Assembly: GCF_026712205.1 (NCBI RefSeq)
Contig: NZ_JAPPUW010000024.1
Span: 1 to 64,000, forward strand
Reading direction: 5' to 3'
Source of the DNA: Pelomonas aquatica
Lineage (GTDB): Bacteria; Pseudomonadota; Gammaproteobacteria; Burkholderiales; Burkholderiaceae_C
DNA length: 64,000 bases
The position numbers and the translations under genes are program-made. Below are positions 46,101-53,957 of the stretch, piece by piece. The notes beneath the pieces are model-generated. The model saw only the letters and a program-made list of their open reading frames with translations, searched no databases and was not told where the DNA came from. Every line of letters starts with the position of its first letter. Position 1 is the first letter of the stretch.

Positions 46101-49100
46101 GACATCCCGCGCACGGTGGTCCAGAGCAACGTCCAGGTCCTGTCCGGCCAGCTGACCCAGGCCGGACCGGGCACCTTCTCGGGCGGCGGTGCGGCGCTGC
46201 TGGTGGACGGCGCGGCCTCGGTGTTCAACGCCGGCACGGCGGCTGCCGGCTTCGGCAGCGTCACGGCGCGCAATGGCGGCAGCGTGAGCGGCACCGGCAT
46301 CGTGACGGCCGCCAGCTACGCGCTGCAGAACGCCAGCATCGCCGGCGCGCTGGGCGCGGGCAGCCTGAGCGTGACCGGCGCCACGACGCTGTCCGGCACC
46401 AGCGGGGCGCAGCAGGTCAACGTGAACACGGGCGGTGCGCTGACCCTCAGCGGCAGCGGCGGCCGCCTGACCGGCACGCCCGTCGTCAACGTGGCCAGCG
46501 GCGCCACGCTGACCCTGGCCGGCAACGAAACGGCCGCCACGTTGGCCGTCGCCGGCACGCTGGCCAAGGCCGGCGCGACCGGCACGCTGACCGCCGCCAC
46601 CTACGCCCTCAACGGCGGCGCCAGCATCAGCGCCGATCTCGGCACCGGCACGCTGACGAGCAACGGCGGCGCCACGCTCTCCGGCGTCTCCAGCGCCACG
46701 GCGGTCAACGTGGCCGGCGGCACGCTGAGCCTGGGCACGGCCTACCGCTTTGCCAACGCCCCGGCCATCACCGTGGCCGGCGGCGCCACGCTGAAGCTCA
46801 ACGGCAACGAGAACATCTCGACCGGCAGCCTGGACCTGAGCGGCACGCTGGACGTGACCCACCCCGGCGACACGCTGGTGGCCGGCAGCTATGCGCTGCA
46901 CAACGGCGCTCTCGTGAACGCCTCGCTGGGCATCGGCACCGTCAACAGCGACGGCGCCGCCGTCACGGTCAACGCCGCGATGACGGCGGCCACCGTCAAC
47001 GTGCTGTCCGGCCGCCTGATCCTCGGCGGCGCCAACCTGCTGGCCGCCGGCGCGACGCTGAACGTCGGCGCGCCGGCCGCCCTCAGGCTCGGTGGCGACG
47101 CCACCATCACCCAGCTCAACCTGTCCGGCCAGCTCGAAGCCGCCACACCGTCCACGCTGACCGCGACGGCGGGCTATGCGCTCAACGGCGGCACCACGCT
47201 CGCCAACGCCAATCTGGGCGGCCAGGGCGCGCTGACGGCCTCCGGCACCAGCACGCTCAACGGCACCCTCGGCACGCCGACGCTGACCGTTGCCAGCCAC
47301 GGCACGCTGATCCTCGCCGCGCCGGACAACCGGCTGACGGGTGCCCCCGCCATCACCGTCAGCAGCCATGGCACGCTGACGCTGCAGGGCAACAACTCGG
47401 CGACCTCCATCAGCCTCGGCGCCAGCGCCGTCGTCAACGGCAGCGGCTCCCTCAGCGCCACCAACTACGTGCTGGACAACGCCACCTACGACGGCAATCT
47501 GACCGGCGGCTCGCTGATCAGCCGCAACACCAGCGTGCTCAACGGCCAGTCCTCCGCCACCAGCGTCACGGTGGAGACCGGCTCGCTCACGCTGGGCGCG
47601 GCCGACCGCTTCACGCTGCTGCCCAATGTCGTCATCAACAGCGGCGCCAGCCTGACCCTCGGCGGCCGCCAGCACTTCGGCTCGCTCGCGGGCGGGGGCC
47701 ATCTGGAGCTGGCCGACTACACGCTGACGACCGGCTCCACGCAGTCGACGCTGTTCAGCGGCTGGGTCAGCGGCAGCGACAGCGCAGCGCTGGTGAAGGA
47801 CGGCGCGAGCACCACCTTCACGCTGCCGGGCGGCAGCATCACCAGCGGCCTGACCCGGGTGCAGGCGGGCACGCTGCAGCTGGCGGGCAACGACGGGCTG
47901 CTGGCGAACACCAACATGGTCGTCGACGGCGGGGCCACACTGCTGGTCAACGGCAAGGAGGCCCTCAAGAGCCTCACGGCATCCGGCACGCTGGACCGGA
48001 CCGGCGCGACCGACGCCCTCATCGTCAACACCGCCGTGCTCAACGACGGCGCCCTGGTCCGCGCCAACCTGAGCAGCGCGGCGGGCACGACCAGCAACGG
48101 CCACGTGACGCTCAGCGGCACGTCCTCCGGCAGCCTCACGGTGGCGTCCGGGACGTTCACGCTGAGCAGCGCCGACCGGCTGGACGACCACAGCGCCGTC
48201 ACCGTGGCCTCCGGCGCCACGCTGCAGCTCAACGGCAGCGACACCGTCGGCAGCCTGACCAGCGCGGGCACCATCGCCAGGACGGCTGCCACCGACACCC
48301 TCACCGGCCTGGGAGGCTACGTCCTCAACGACGGCGCCGTCGTCAACGCCAACCTCGGCACCGGCACCCTGAGCAGCCATGGCGCCGCCACGCTGAACGG
48401 CACATCGGGCGCCGGCCTGGTCGTCGTGATCGACGGCCAGCTCCGCCTGGGCGCGGCCAACCTGCTCGCCAATACGGCGACGGTGAGCGTGAATGCCGGC
48501 GCCACGCTGCTGCTCAACGGCAGCGAAACCGTCGGCGGCCTGAGCAACAGCGGCGCCCTGGCGCGAACCCAAGCCAGCGACACTCTCACCGCGACGTCCT
48601 ACGGCCTGGGCGGCGGCTCGGTCACCGACGCCAACCTGGGCACCGGCACATTGAACGTCTTCGGCACGGCCTCGCTCAACGGCACGGCCGCGGCCGCCAC
48701 CGTCAGGATCGTCGGCGGCACGCTCAACCTGGGCTCGGCCGACCGCCTCGCCAATACCGCGGACCTGAGCATCGCCAGCGGCGCGGCGCTGCACCTCAAC
48801 GGCAGCAACACGGTGGCCAGCCTGACCAGCGCGGGCGGCGTGGCCGGCACCGCCGCCACCGACACCCTCACCGCCGCCACCTACGCGCTCAACGACGGCA
48901 GCCTCGTCAATGCCAAGCTCGGCACCGGCAGCCTCAGCAGCAATGGCCAGGTCGTGCTGAACGGCCAGTCGGCGGCCGGCACGGTCAACGTCGCCAGCGG
49001 CCAGTTGGCCCTGGGCGGCGCCGACCGGCTGAGCAGCACCGCGGCCGTCACGATCGCCGGCGGCGCCACGCTGCGCCTCAACGGCGGCAACGCCGTCGCC

Positions 49101-52100
49101 AGCCTCAGCAGCGCCGGCACGCTGGCCGGCACCGGCGCGGCCGACACGCTGAGCGCCGCCACCTACGCCCTCAACGACGGCGCCGTCGTCAACGCCAACC
49201 TCGGCAACGGCAGCCTCACGAGCAAGGGCGCCGTGGCACTGAACGGCACGGCGGCGGCCACCGCGGTCAACGTCGCCAGCGGCATGCTGAGCCTGGGTGC
49301 CGCCAACCGCCTGGCCGCCGCAGCCGCCGTCGGCATCGCCGGCGGCGCCACGCTCAAGCTCAACGGCAGCGACAGCATCGGCACGCTGACCAGCGCCGGC
49401 ACGGTCGCCGGCACCGGCGCCGGCGACACGCTCACCGCCACCGGCTATGCGCTGAACGACGGCGCCGTCGTCAACGCCAACCTCGGCGCCGGCACGCTGG
49501 CCAGCAACGGCGCCGTCGCCCTCAACGGCACGTCCACCGCCACGACGGTCAATGTCGCGACCGGCACGCTGACGCTGGGTGCGGCTGACCGCCTGGCCGG
49601 CAACGCCGCCGTCACGGTGGCGAGCGGCAGCACGCTCAAGCTCAATGGCAACGACACCGTCGGCAGCCTCGTCAGCACCGGCACGCTGGCCAGGAGCGGC
49701 GCCAACGACACGCTCACGGCCACCGGCTACGCGCTCGGCGACGGCGCCGTCGTCAACGCCAACCTCGGTGCCGGCGCGCTGAGCAGCAACGGCCATGTCG
49801 CGCTGAACGGCACGTCCGCCGCCACCGGCGTCACCATCGCCACCGGCACGCTGACGCTGGGCGCCGCCGACCGCCTGGGCGGCGGCGGCGCCATCACCAT
49901 CGCCAGCGGCGCCACGCTGAAGCTCAACGGCAACGACAGCGTCGGCAGCCTCACGTCCGCCGGCCTGCTGGACAAGACCGGCGCCGGCGACACGCTGACC
50001 GCCGCCAGCTATGCACTGAACGACGGCGCCGTCGTCGCCGCCAACCTCGGTGCCGGCGCGTTGACCAGCAGCGGTGCCGTCGCCCTCAACGGCAGCGCGG
50101 GCGCCAACGTCAACGTCGCCAGCGGCACGCTGACGCTGGGCGCCGCCGACCGCCTGGCCGGCAGCGCCGCGGTGAGCGTCGCCAACGGCGCCACGCTGAA
50201 GCTCAACGGCAACGACACCGTCGGCACGCTGACCAGCGCCGGCACGATCGCAGGCAGCGGCGCGGGCGACACGCTCAGCGCGTCCAGCTACATGCTGAAC
50301 GATGGCGCGGCCGTCACCGCCAAGCTCGGCGCCGGCACGCTGACAAGCCACGGCGCCGTCGCCCTCGGCGGCACGTCCGCCGCCACGACGGTCAACGTCG
50401 CCACCGGCACGCTGAGCCTGGGCGCGGCCGACCGCCTGGCCGACACCGCCGCCGTCACCATCGCCAACGGCGCCACGCTCAAGCTGAGCGGCAACGACAC
50501 GGTCGGCACGCTGGCCGTCGCCGGCACGCTGGACCGGACCGGCGCCGCCGACACGCTGAGCGCCGCCACGACGACGGCCGGCAACGGCGCCCGGCTGCTC
50601 GCCAGCCTCGGCGGCGGCAGCCTGGCCACCAGCGGCGCCGTCTACATCTCCGGCAACGCCGGCGTGCAGACGCTCAAGGTCAACGGCGGCACGCTGCAGC
50701 TGGACGGCAGCAACCAGCTCGGCGCCGCCCCGGCGACGACGCTGGCCGCCGGCGCCACGCTGGCGCTGAACGGCAGCCAGACGCTGGGCAGCCTCGGCGG
50801 CACCGGCGCGATCACGTCCAGCGGCGGCACGCTGGCCATCGGCAGCCGCGGCGACAGCCAGTACGACGGCGCCTACAGCGGCGCCGGCACGCTGCGCAAG
50901 GAAGGCGCCGGCACGCTGATCCTGACCGGCAACAACAGCTACACCGGCAGCACGCAGATCGCCGCCGGCACGCTGCAGGTCGGCGCGGACGGCAGCAGCG
51001 GCTCGCTGGGCAGCGGCGCGGTCGACGACGCCGGCCTGCTGCGCCTGCAGCGCAGCGACGCGGTCACGCTGAACCAGGCCGTCTCCGGCAGCGGCAGCGT
51101 CGAGCAGGCCGGCATCGGCTCGCTGACGCTGGCCACCGCGCTGCAGACCACCGGCACCACCAAGGTCAGCAAGGGCGGCCTCGTCACCACGGGCGACGAG
51201 CGCATCGCCAACACCAGCGATGTCGTCGTCGACGCCGGCGCGCAGCTCCGGCTGGGCGGCAACGAGACCCTGGGCTCCCTCACCAGCGCGGGCCATGTGG
51301 TGCTGCAGGGCAACCTCGGCAGCGCCGGCGACGTGAAGGTCGGCGGCATCCTCAGCCTGACCGGCAGCGGCCCGCAGACGCTCAGCGTCGCCCACCTGGA
51401 CGCGCAGAACACCGCCAATGCGCTGGGCAGCCAGCCGCTGTCGCTGACCGCGCAGTCCGTGCGGCTCAAGACCGCCGACAACGCCGCGCTCAAGCTCGGC
51501 GCCGTCAGCCTCGCGGCGGACTCCGCGATCTCTGCCGGCACCATCGAGCTGACCGGCAACGTCGCGCTGACCGGCGGCACCACCACCCTGATGGCCGCTG
51601 CCGCGCCCGCCGCCTACGCGGCCGAGGCCGGCAAGCAGGCCGCCAACGCGCAGCAGCTCGCCGTCGCCGGCGCCACCATCAGCCAGACCGGCGGCCTCAT
51701 CCATGCCAGCTCGGGCGCGCTGGCCCTGCAGGCCAAGGGCGGCGGCTCCATCACGCTGCTGGACGGCGCGGCCAACGACCTCAGCGGCGGCATCTCCGCC
51801 GTCAGCGGCAGCGCCGGCGCGGCGTGGAGCGCCAACTCCAGCGCCGACCAGGCGGCGGCGCAGCAGAGCCGCATCAGCCTCGGCGGCGACGCGCTGCGCG
51901 TCAACGGCGCGGGCATCGACGGCGACCTCGTCGTCATCGACGCCGCCAAGCTCGGCGCCGCGGCCGGCAGCGTCATCCGCGCCCGCCTGCCCTACAGCTC
52001 GGCGCTGGGCTTTGCCGTGCAGCTGCCGGGCCTGACGCTGAAGCTGCGCGACCCGGCGTTCACGCAGACCTACAGCTTCGGCGCCCCCGGCGACGGCAAT

Positions 52101-52526
52101 GCGCTGGGCATCGACGTCGGCAGCAGCGTCGCGACCATCCCGGCCGGCTTCATGACCATCCTGCCCAAGAAGCCGACCAACCTCGGCGCCACGGCGGTCT
52201 ATGCCAACGGGCCGGCGGTCGGCACCAACGGCTACCAGTTCTTCTACGACGGCGCCCGCCGCAGCACCGAGGTGCCGGTGGTGTACAACGGCATCGCGCC
52301 GTCCACGCCGGAGGCCCAGGGCTCCATCTCCGCCACCGTCGCGGTGTCGGAGGGGGCCCGCAAGGACCGTTTCGAGGAAGCGGTCCGGACCGAGAACGTC
52401 GCCATCCGCCTGCGCGCCGGCGTCATCGCGGAAGTCGGCGCCGGCCGCCCGGCCACCGTCGGCAAGGAAGGCATCCGCCCGCCCGAGGGCTGCACGCCGG
52501 CCGCGACGCTCGGCTGCGAGCCATGA
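40104..52526 (+). CDS. Giant FHA-type two-partner-secreted exoprotein (TpsA)
   Basis: A 4140-residue exoprotein with a long signal peptide (about 1-36, Arg-rich n-region then WAIAAALAPIAAG). The TPS secretion domain follows (about 37-160; WRSFSVGKGETVNIVQPNSQ, NPRGVYFSADSQIDVGSLVA). An FHA-like shaft comes next (to about 440). A very long repeat region of three classes of Thr/Ser/Gly-rich units with NTYTG-type turns follows, like autotransporter-associated beta-strand repeats. It ends in a ~160-residue C-terminal module that finishes EGCTPAATLGCEP, with a cysteine pair; I saw no other Cys. This is reminiscent of the C-terminal cysteine anchor of HMW1. RBS GGAG is before the ATG. It is a surface adhesin or contact fibre, by family. 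Confidence 0.93.
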   Translation: MPFDRSSHRGSSRRHPRIRPLAWAIAAALAPIAAGALPQDGVVKQGAATIQTPQTGLMLINQSTQTAAVDWRSFSVGKGETVNIVQPNSQALLINRVIGYDPTRILGRINASGRVVLSNPRGVYFSADSQIDVGSLVATTLGIGDAELQSGVLRLGASTGGAGELRAEGRIRAADTVALVAPQLTASGSIEARRVALAAASQVSVDVEGDGLVLFKVSNDDKLQTRLGALGTVNATQSAELRAAARAGFADTVLNMEGIVRARSLEGVAGRIAVDGGPQGVTWINGRLDASGGTGQAGGDVLVQGQRVMLDAHAQLDASGDTGGGRIRVGGDFHGANPEVRNAEMLIARPGASLDADAVAGGDGGRVVLWSEQNTLFLGSLSARAGALGGNGGQAEISGRHGLSFDGMSDLSAPRGRVGRLLLDPNNITIASSGSGPISGNINFDVGAPAADRTIRDNNLQTLLGSQDVVLQANSSITVNNGVSISAAKQLTLQAGGNITVNGASLSTNGLSLSANDPGGTQTGSGAVTIASTAAINAGSGALSISNNGGTGVHALNTDLAAATLNIAGDFTTNGAVQLTTSGTSTLTSNITLGGSLTVAGAGSLSLNGGIGESSASGISKSGSGTLTLGGTNNYSGLTQVSAGKLVAANAGALGSTAAGTTVASGAALEIANVNIGTEALTLSGTGISSGGALVGSGTAASGGAVTMAANAGVGVASGGSLALTGVIGESGGARTLTKVGSGTLTLGGASANTYTGITTVSAGTLVAAKAAALGTSAAGTTVSSGATLEINNVDIGAEAVTLSGTGVGAAGALVGTGAGAAVAALTLAADASIGGTGTLTVGSIGESSSRSLTKVGSGNLALTAGTYTGTTTISGGTLTLSASNALPNTAVTVGSGGTLAMGTFSNTVAGLSLQGGTVSGSGTLTSTTDFDIQGGSVGANLAGAVGLSKTTTASATLSGNNGYTGTTAISGGTLVAGSTTALGTPGSGTTVAGGAALEIANVNIGAEALSLAGTGVSGAGALVGTGAGAAAGGAITLTANASIGGSGTLALSGAIGESVGPFALTKVGAGSLSLATAATYSGATAISAGTLALGASGVLPSGTNLSIAAGGTLAMGAFNNTVAGLSLQGGTVSGSGTLTSSTDFDIRSGSINAVLAGSVGVNKTTTGTATLSTAAAYTGATSINSGTLALGASGVLPSGTSLSIATGGTLAMGAFNNTVAGLSLQGGTVSGSGTLTSTTGFDIRSGSVNAVLAGGVGLNKTTTGTATLAGLNSYTGTTAVSAGTLAAGVSNALPGGSTVTVGSGATLDLGVFNSNVAGLSLQGGTVNGSGALNSTTAFDIQAGTVNAALSGGVGVNKTTSGTATLAGNNTYTGSTAITAGTLVAAHANALGASTTGTTVSAGASLQIANVGILAEPITIQGNGVAGAGALIGTGIFAAAGGPITMTGNASVGGTGTLTLNGAIGEAVGPFSLTKVGSGTVVLGAAGSYTGSTTISAGTLTLAAANVLPAGTSVTVNAAGTLNLGAVNQNVAALSLQGGTVGGTGTITSSSAYDIQSGTVGANLAGSAALNKTTAATATLTGSNSYTGTTTISAGTLAIGNGGSTGTLGTGAVVGAGTLAFNRNDAITVANAIGGGLSLSQQGLNTLALTGANTYTGSTTTAVGSTLAVGNGGTTGTLGSGAVTGSGLLAFNRADNVVVANAIGDNLRLSQTGTGTLTLTGANTYGGTTTIASGSTLVVGSGGTTGTLGAGAITTNGTLAFNRSDAVTVANAIDGSGGLQALGTGTVALTATNSYTGTTTIASGSTLSMGNGGGTGTLGSGAVTDNGTLLLNTTAARTLANAISGSGALVKQAGGYITLTGNNSYTGTTTISVGGLQLGAGGITGTLGSGAVVNNDTLDFNRSDTPTLPNAISGTGVLNQRGSGTLVVTGNNSYGGQTTIFAGGTVDVGGGGGSGSLGTGLIANDGLLRFTRNDPLLLLSQSVAGSGTLVQAGTGVLKVDIPRTVVQSNVQVLSGQLTQAGPGTFSGGGAALLVDGAASVFNAGTAAAGFGSVTARNGGSVSGTGIVTAASYALQNASIAGALGAGSLSVTGATTLSGTSGAQQVNVNTGGALTLSGSGGRLTGTPVVNVASGATLTLAGNETAATLAVAGTLAKAGATGTLTAATYALNGGASISADLGTGTLTSNGGATLSGVSSATAVNVAGGTLSLGTAYRFANAPAITVAGGATLKLNGNENISTGSLDLSGTLDVTHPGDTLVAGSYALHNGALVNASLGIGTVNSDGAAVTVNAAMTAATVNVLSGRLILGGANLLAAGATLNVGAPAALRLGGDATITQLNLSGQLEAATPSTLTATAGYALNGGTTLANANLGGQGALTASGTSTLNGTLGTPTLTVASHGTLILAAPDNRLTGAPAITVSSHGTLTLQGNNSATSISLGASAVVNGSGSLSATNYVLDNATYDGNLTGGSLISRNTSVLNGQSSATSVTVETGSLTLGAADRFTLLPNVVINSGASLTLGGRQHFGSLAGGGHLELADYTLTTGSTQSTLFSGWVSGSDSAALVKDGASTTFTLPGGSITSGLTRVQAGTLQLAGNDGLLANTNMVVDGGATLLVNGKEALKSLTASGTLDRTGATDALIVNTAVLNDGALVRANLSSAAGTTSNGHVTLSGTSSGSLTVASGTFTLSSADRLDDHSAVTVASGATLQLNGSDTVGSLTSAGTIARTAATDTLTGLGGYVLNDGAVVNANLGTGTLSSHGAATLNGTSGAGLVVVIDGQLRLGAANLLANTATVSVNAGATLLLNGSETVGGLSNSGALARTQASDTLTATSYGLGGGSVTDANLGTGTLNVFGTASLNGTAAAATVRIVGGTLNLGSADRLANTADLSIASGAALHLNGSNTVASLTSAGGVAGTAATDTLTAATYALNDGSLVNAKLGTGSLSSNGQVVLNGQSAAGTVNVASGQLALGGADRLSSTAAVTIAGGATLRLNGGNAVASLSSAGTLAGTGAADTLSAATYALNDGAVVNANLGNGSLTSKGAVALNGTAAATAVNVASGMLSLGAANRLAAAAAVGIAGGATLKLNGSDSIGTLTSAGTVAGTGAGDTLTATGYALNDGAVVNANLGAGTLASNGAVALNGTSTATTVNVATGTLTLGAADRLAGNAAVTVASGSTLKLNGNDTVGSLVSTGTLARSGANDTLTATGYALGDGAVVNANLGAGALSSNGHVALNGTSAATGVTIATGTLTLGAADRLGGGGAITIASGATLKLNGNDSVGSLTSAGLLDKTGAGDTLTAASYALNDGAVVAANLGAGALTSSGAVALNGSAGANVNVASGTLTLGAADRLAGSAAVSVANGATLKLNGNDTVGTLTSAGTIAGSGAGDTLSASSYMLNDGAAVTAKLGAGTLTSHGAVALGGTSAATTVNVATGTLSLGAADRLADTAAVTIANGATLKLSGNDTVGTLAVAGTLDRTGAADTLSAATTTAGNGARLLASLGGGSLATSGAVYISGNAGVQTLKVNGGTLQLDGSNQLGAAPATTLAAGATLALNGSQTLGSLGGTGAITSSGGTLAIGSRGDSQYDGAYSGAGTLRKEGAGTLILTGNNSYTGSTQIAAGTLQVGADGSSGSLGSGAVDDAGLLRLQRSDAVTLNQAVSGSGSVEQAGIGSLTLATALQTTGTTKVSKGGLVTTGDERIANTSDVVVDAGAQLRLGGNETLGSLTSAGHVVLQGNLGSAGDVKVGGILSLTGSGPQTLSVAHLDAQNTANALGSQPLSLTAQSVRLKTADNAALKLGAVSLAADSAISAGTIELTGNVALTGGTTTLMAAAAPAAYAAEAGKQAANAQQLAVAGATISQTGGLIHASSGALALQAKGGGSITLLDGAANDLSGGISAVSGSAGAAWSANSSADQAAAQQSRISLGGDALRVNGAGIDGDLVVIDAAKLGAAAGSVIRARLPYSSALGFAVQLPGLTLKLRDPAFTQTYSFGAPGDGNALGIDVGSSVATIPAGFMTILPKKPTNLGATAVYANGPAVGTNGYQFFYDGARRSTEVPVVYNGIAPSTPEAQGSISATVAVSEGARKDRFEEAVRTENVAIRLRAGVIAEVGAGRPATVGKEGIRPPEGCTPAATLGCEP
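41970..44870 (+). repeat. TpsA repeat class A (~97-residue units)
   Basis: Units of about 290-300 bases encode PATR-like blocks such as GSGTLTLGG, NTYTGITTVSAGTLVAA, AGLSLQGGTVSGSGTLTST and FDIQSGTVGANLAGS. About eight to ten units follow each other, some nearly identical at DNA level (compare 43380-43640 with 43665-43925). Confidence 0.8.
44850..46080 (+). repeat. TpsA repeat class B (~70-residue units)
   Basis: Units of about 207-210 bases encode NSYTGTTTISAGTLAIGNGG, TLGSGAV and LAFNRNDAVTVANAI. There are six consecutive copies, with one isolated relative near 50915-51130. The period differs from the flanking classes. Confidence 0.8.
46590..50630 (+). repeat. TpsA repeat class C (~93-residue units)
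   Basis: Units of about 279-285 bases encode YALNDGAVVNANLGTGTLSS, then ALNGTSAATTVNVA, GTLTLGAADRL and GATLKLNGNDTVGSLTSAGT. There are about fourteen copies, interrupted by a divergent stretch at about 47640-48010. Copies between 48880 and 50300 are the most alike, pointing to recent amplification. Confidence 0.85.
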
Positions 52527-53929
52527 GTCCCAACCCAGGCCCACCGATCATGACCCCCGACAGCCCCGCGGATCTCCGCCGCCGCACCGTGCTCGAAGCC
52601 CTGCCGGCCCTGATCGCCGGCACGCCGGCGCTGAGCCAAGCCCAGCCGGGCGAGGACGATCTGTTGCCCACGACCCGCCTCGCGCTGCTCGTCGGCAACC
52701 GCGACTACCCCGAGCCCGACGACCTGCCGCCCACGCACAAGAACGTGCACGACCTGCGCGCCGCGCTGGAGCAGCGCGGCTTCAGCGTCACCGACGCGCT
52801 GGACATCGACGCCGCCAGGACCCGCCAGGCCATCGCGGCCTTCGCGGCCAGCGTCAGGTCCGGCCCGCCGGACACGGTCGCCTTCTTCTATTTCACCGGC
52901 CACGGCCTGCAGCTGGACGCCGAGAGCCTGCTCGTCGGCGCCGGCACCAGCCCCAAGGCCAGGGCCGAAGTGCTGGGCCACAGCAGCATCAGCGTCATCA
53001 AGGACGTCGTCGAGCGCATGCCTGCACGCCCCAACGCGCTGACCATCGCCGTCATCGACGCCTGCCGCACCAATATCCGCGCGGCCGTGCAGGCCAGCGA
53101 CGGCCTGAACCAGATCGAGGTGCCGCCGGGCTTCCTGGTGGCCTTCTCCACCGGCGCCGGCAAGCCCGCCATCGCGCCCGCCTCGGCCAACCTGAGCACC
53201 TTCTACACCGCCTCGCTGGTCAAGATGCTCAACGTCGCCGACGAGGAGGCGACCTGGTCGGACTTCTTCTCCATCGTGCGGCTGGACGTGCTCAACACGA
53301 TGCGCCACCACCCGGTCGAGGCGGTGCGCGCGCTGGCGCAGGACTCCTTCATCGCCAAGGACGTGCGCCGCCCGGTGACGCTGGCGCTGCCGGCCCGGCC
53401 CGACAGCGCCCCGCCGCCGGCACCGCCGCGCGCACCCGACGACCTGGAGGACTGGGCCGCCGTCGACCGGAACCTCTGGCCGCAGGAGGTCTCGCAGCTC
53501 GCGGACGGCTATCTGCAACGCCACCCCCAGGGCCGCCGCGCCACCGCCGCGCTGGCCGCCCGCGAAGGCGCCAGGGAGGCCAGCCAGGTGCTCAAGCGCG
53601 CCGACGTGCGCCTGTACCGGACCGCCTTCAACGTCGCCGAAGGCATGCCCGGGGAGCTGCGCGCCGACATCCACAAGTCGGCCCGCGGCGACAAGGACGC
53701 CGCCGCCCGCGTGGCCCGCAGCTACCGCGACGCCAACACGCCGTCCGCGCCGGGCCGCTACGAAGGCTGGCTGCAGTACGCGGCCGGCCTGGGCAACGGC
53801 ATCGCCGCCTACGAACTCGCGCTGCACTACCGCCGCAGCGCCCAGCCGCTGCTGGCCTCCCAATTCGAGTCGCGCGCCCGCGAACTGGGGTATACACCGC
53901 CGCCAACGCTGGATCACTATCGCAAATGA
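52523..53929 (+). CDS. Caspase-fold (C14) protease coupled to TpsA
   Basis: A 468-residue protein. The N-terminus resembles a twin-arginine signal (RRRTVLEALPALIAGTPALS, about 19-38), suggesting export. The caspase domain (about 50-260) has the strand LALLVGNRDY, the catalytic His127 in YFTGHGLQ and the catalytic Cys181 in IAVIDACRTN, forming the Cys-His dyad of C14 proteases. The C-terminus (about 300-468) is helical, with a Sel1-like tail (GLGNGIAAYELALHYRRS). The start overlaps the tpsA stop (ATGA at 52523-52526; an ATG at 52550 is also possible), so translation is coupled. It may process TpsA or another surface protein. Bacterial caspase-like proteins otherwise act in cell-death or defence systems. 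Confidence 0.85.
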   Translation: MSPNPGPPIMTPDSPADLRRRTVLEALPALIAGTPALSQAQPGEDDLLPTTRLALLVGNRDYPEPDDLPPTHKNVHDLRAALEQRGFSVTDALDIDAARTRQAIAAFAASVRSGPPDTVAFFYFTGHGLQLDAESLLVGAGTSPKARAEVLGHSSISVIKDVVERMPARPNALTIAVIDACRTNIRAAVQASDGLNQIEVPPGFLVAFSTGAGKPAIAPASANLSTFYTASLVKMLNVADEEATWSDFFSIVRLDVLNTMRHHPVEAVRALAQDSFIAKDVRRPVTLALPARPDSAPPPAPPRAPDDLEDWAAVDRNLWPQEVSQLADGYLQRHPQGRRATAALAAREGAREASQVLKRADVRLYRTAFNVAEGMPGELRADIHKSARGDKDAAARVARSYRDANTPSAPGRYEGWLQYAAGLGNGIAAYELALHYRRSAQPLLASQFESRARELGYTPPPTLDHYRK

Positions 53930-53957
53930 TCCCGGGCGGCACGAATGCCCCCTGACC

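Noticed and set aside
44184-52544. 2786-residue open frame on the - strand opposite tpsA
   Set aside because: It mirrors the repeats of the + strand gene and has low-complexity Gln/Arg/Ala/Gly composition. It arises from the high GC content and codon bias of the repeats, with no RBS or domain.
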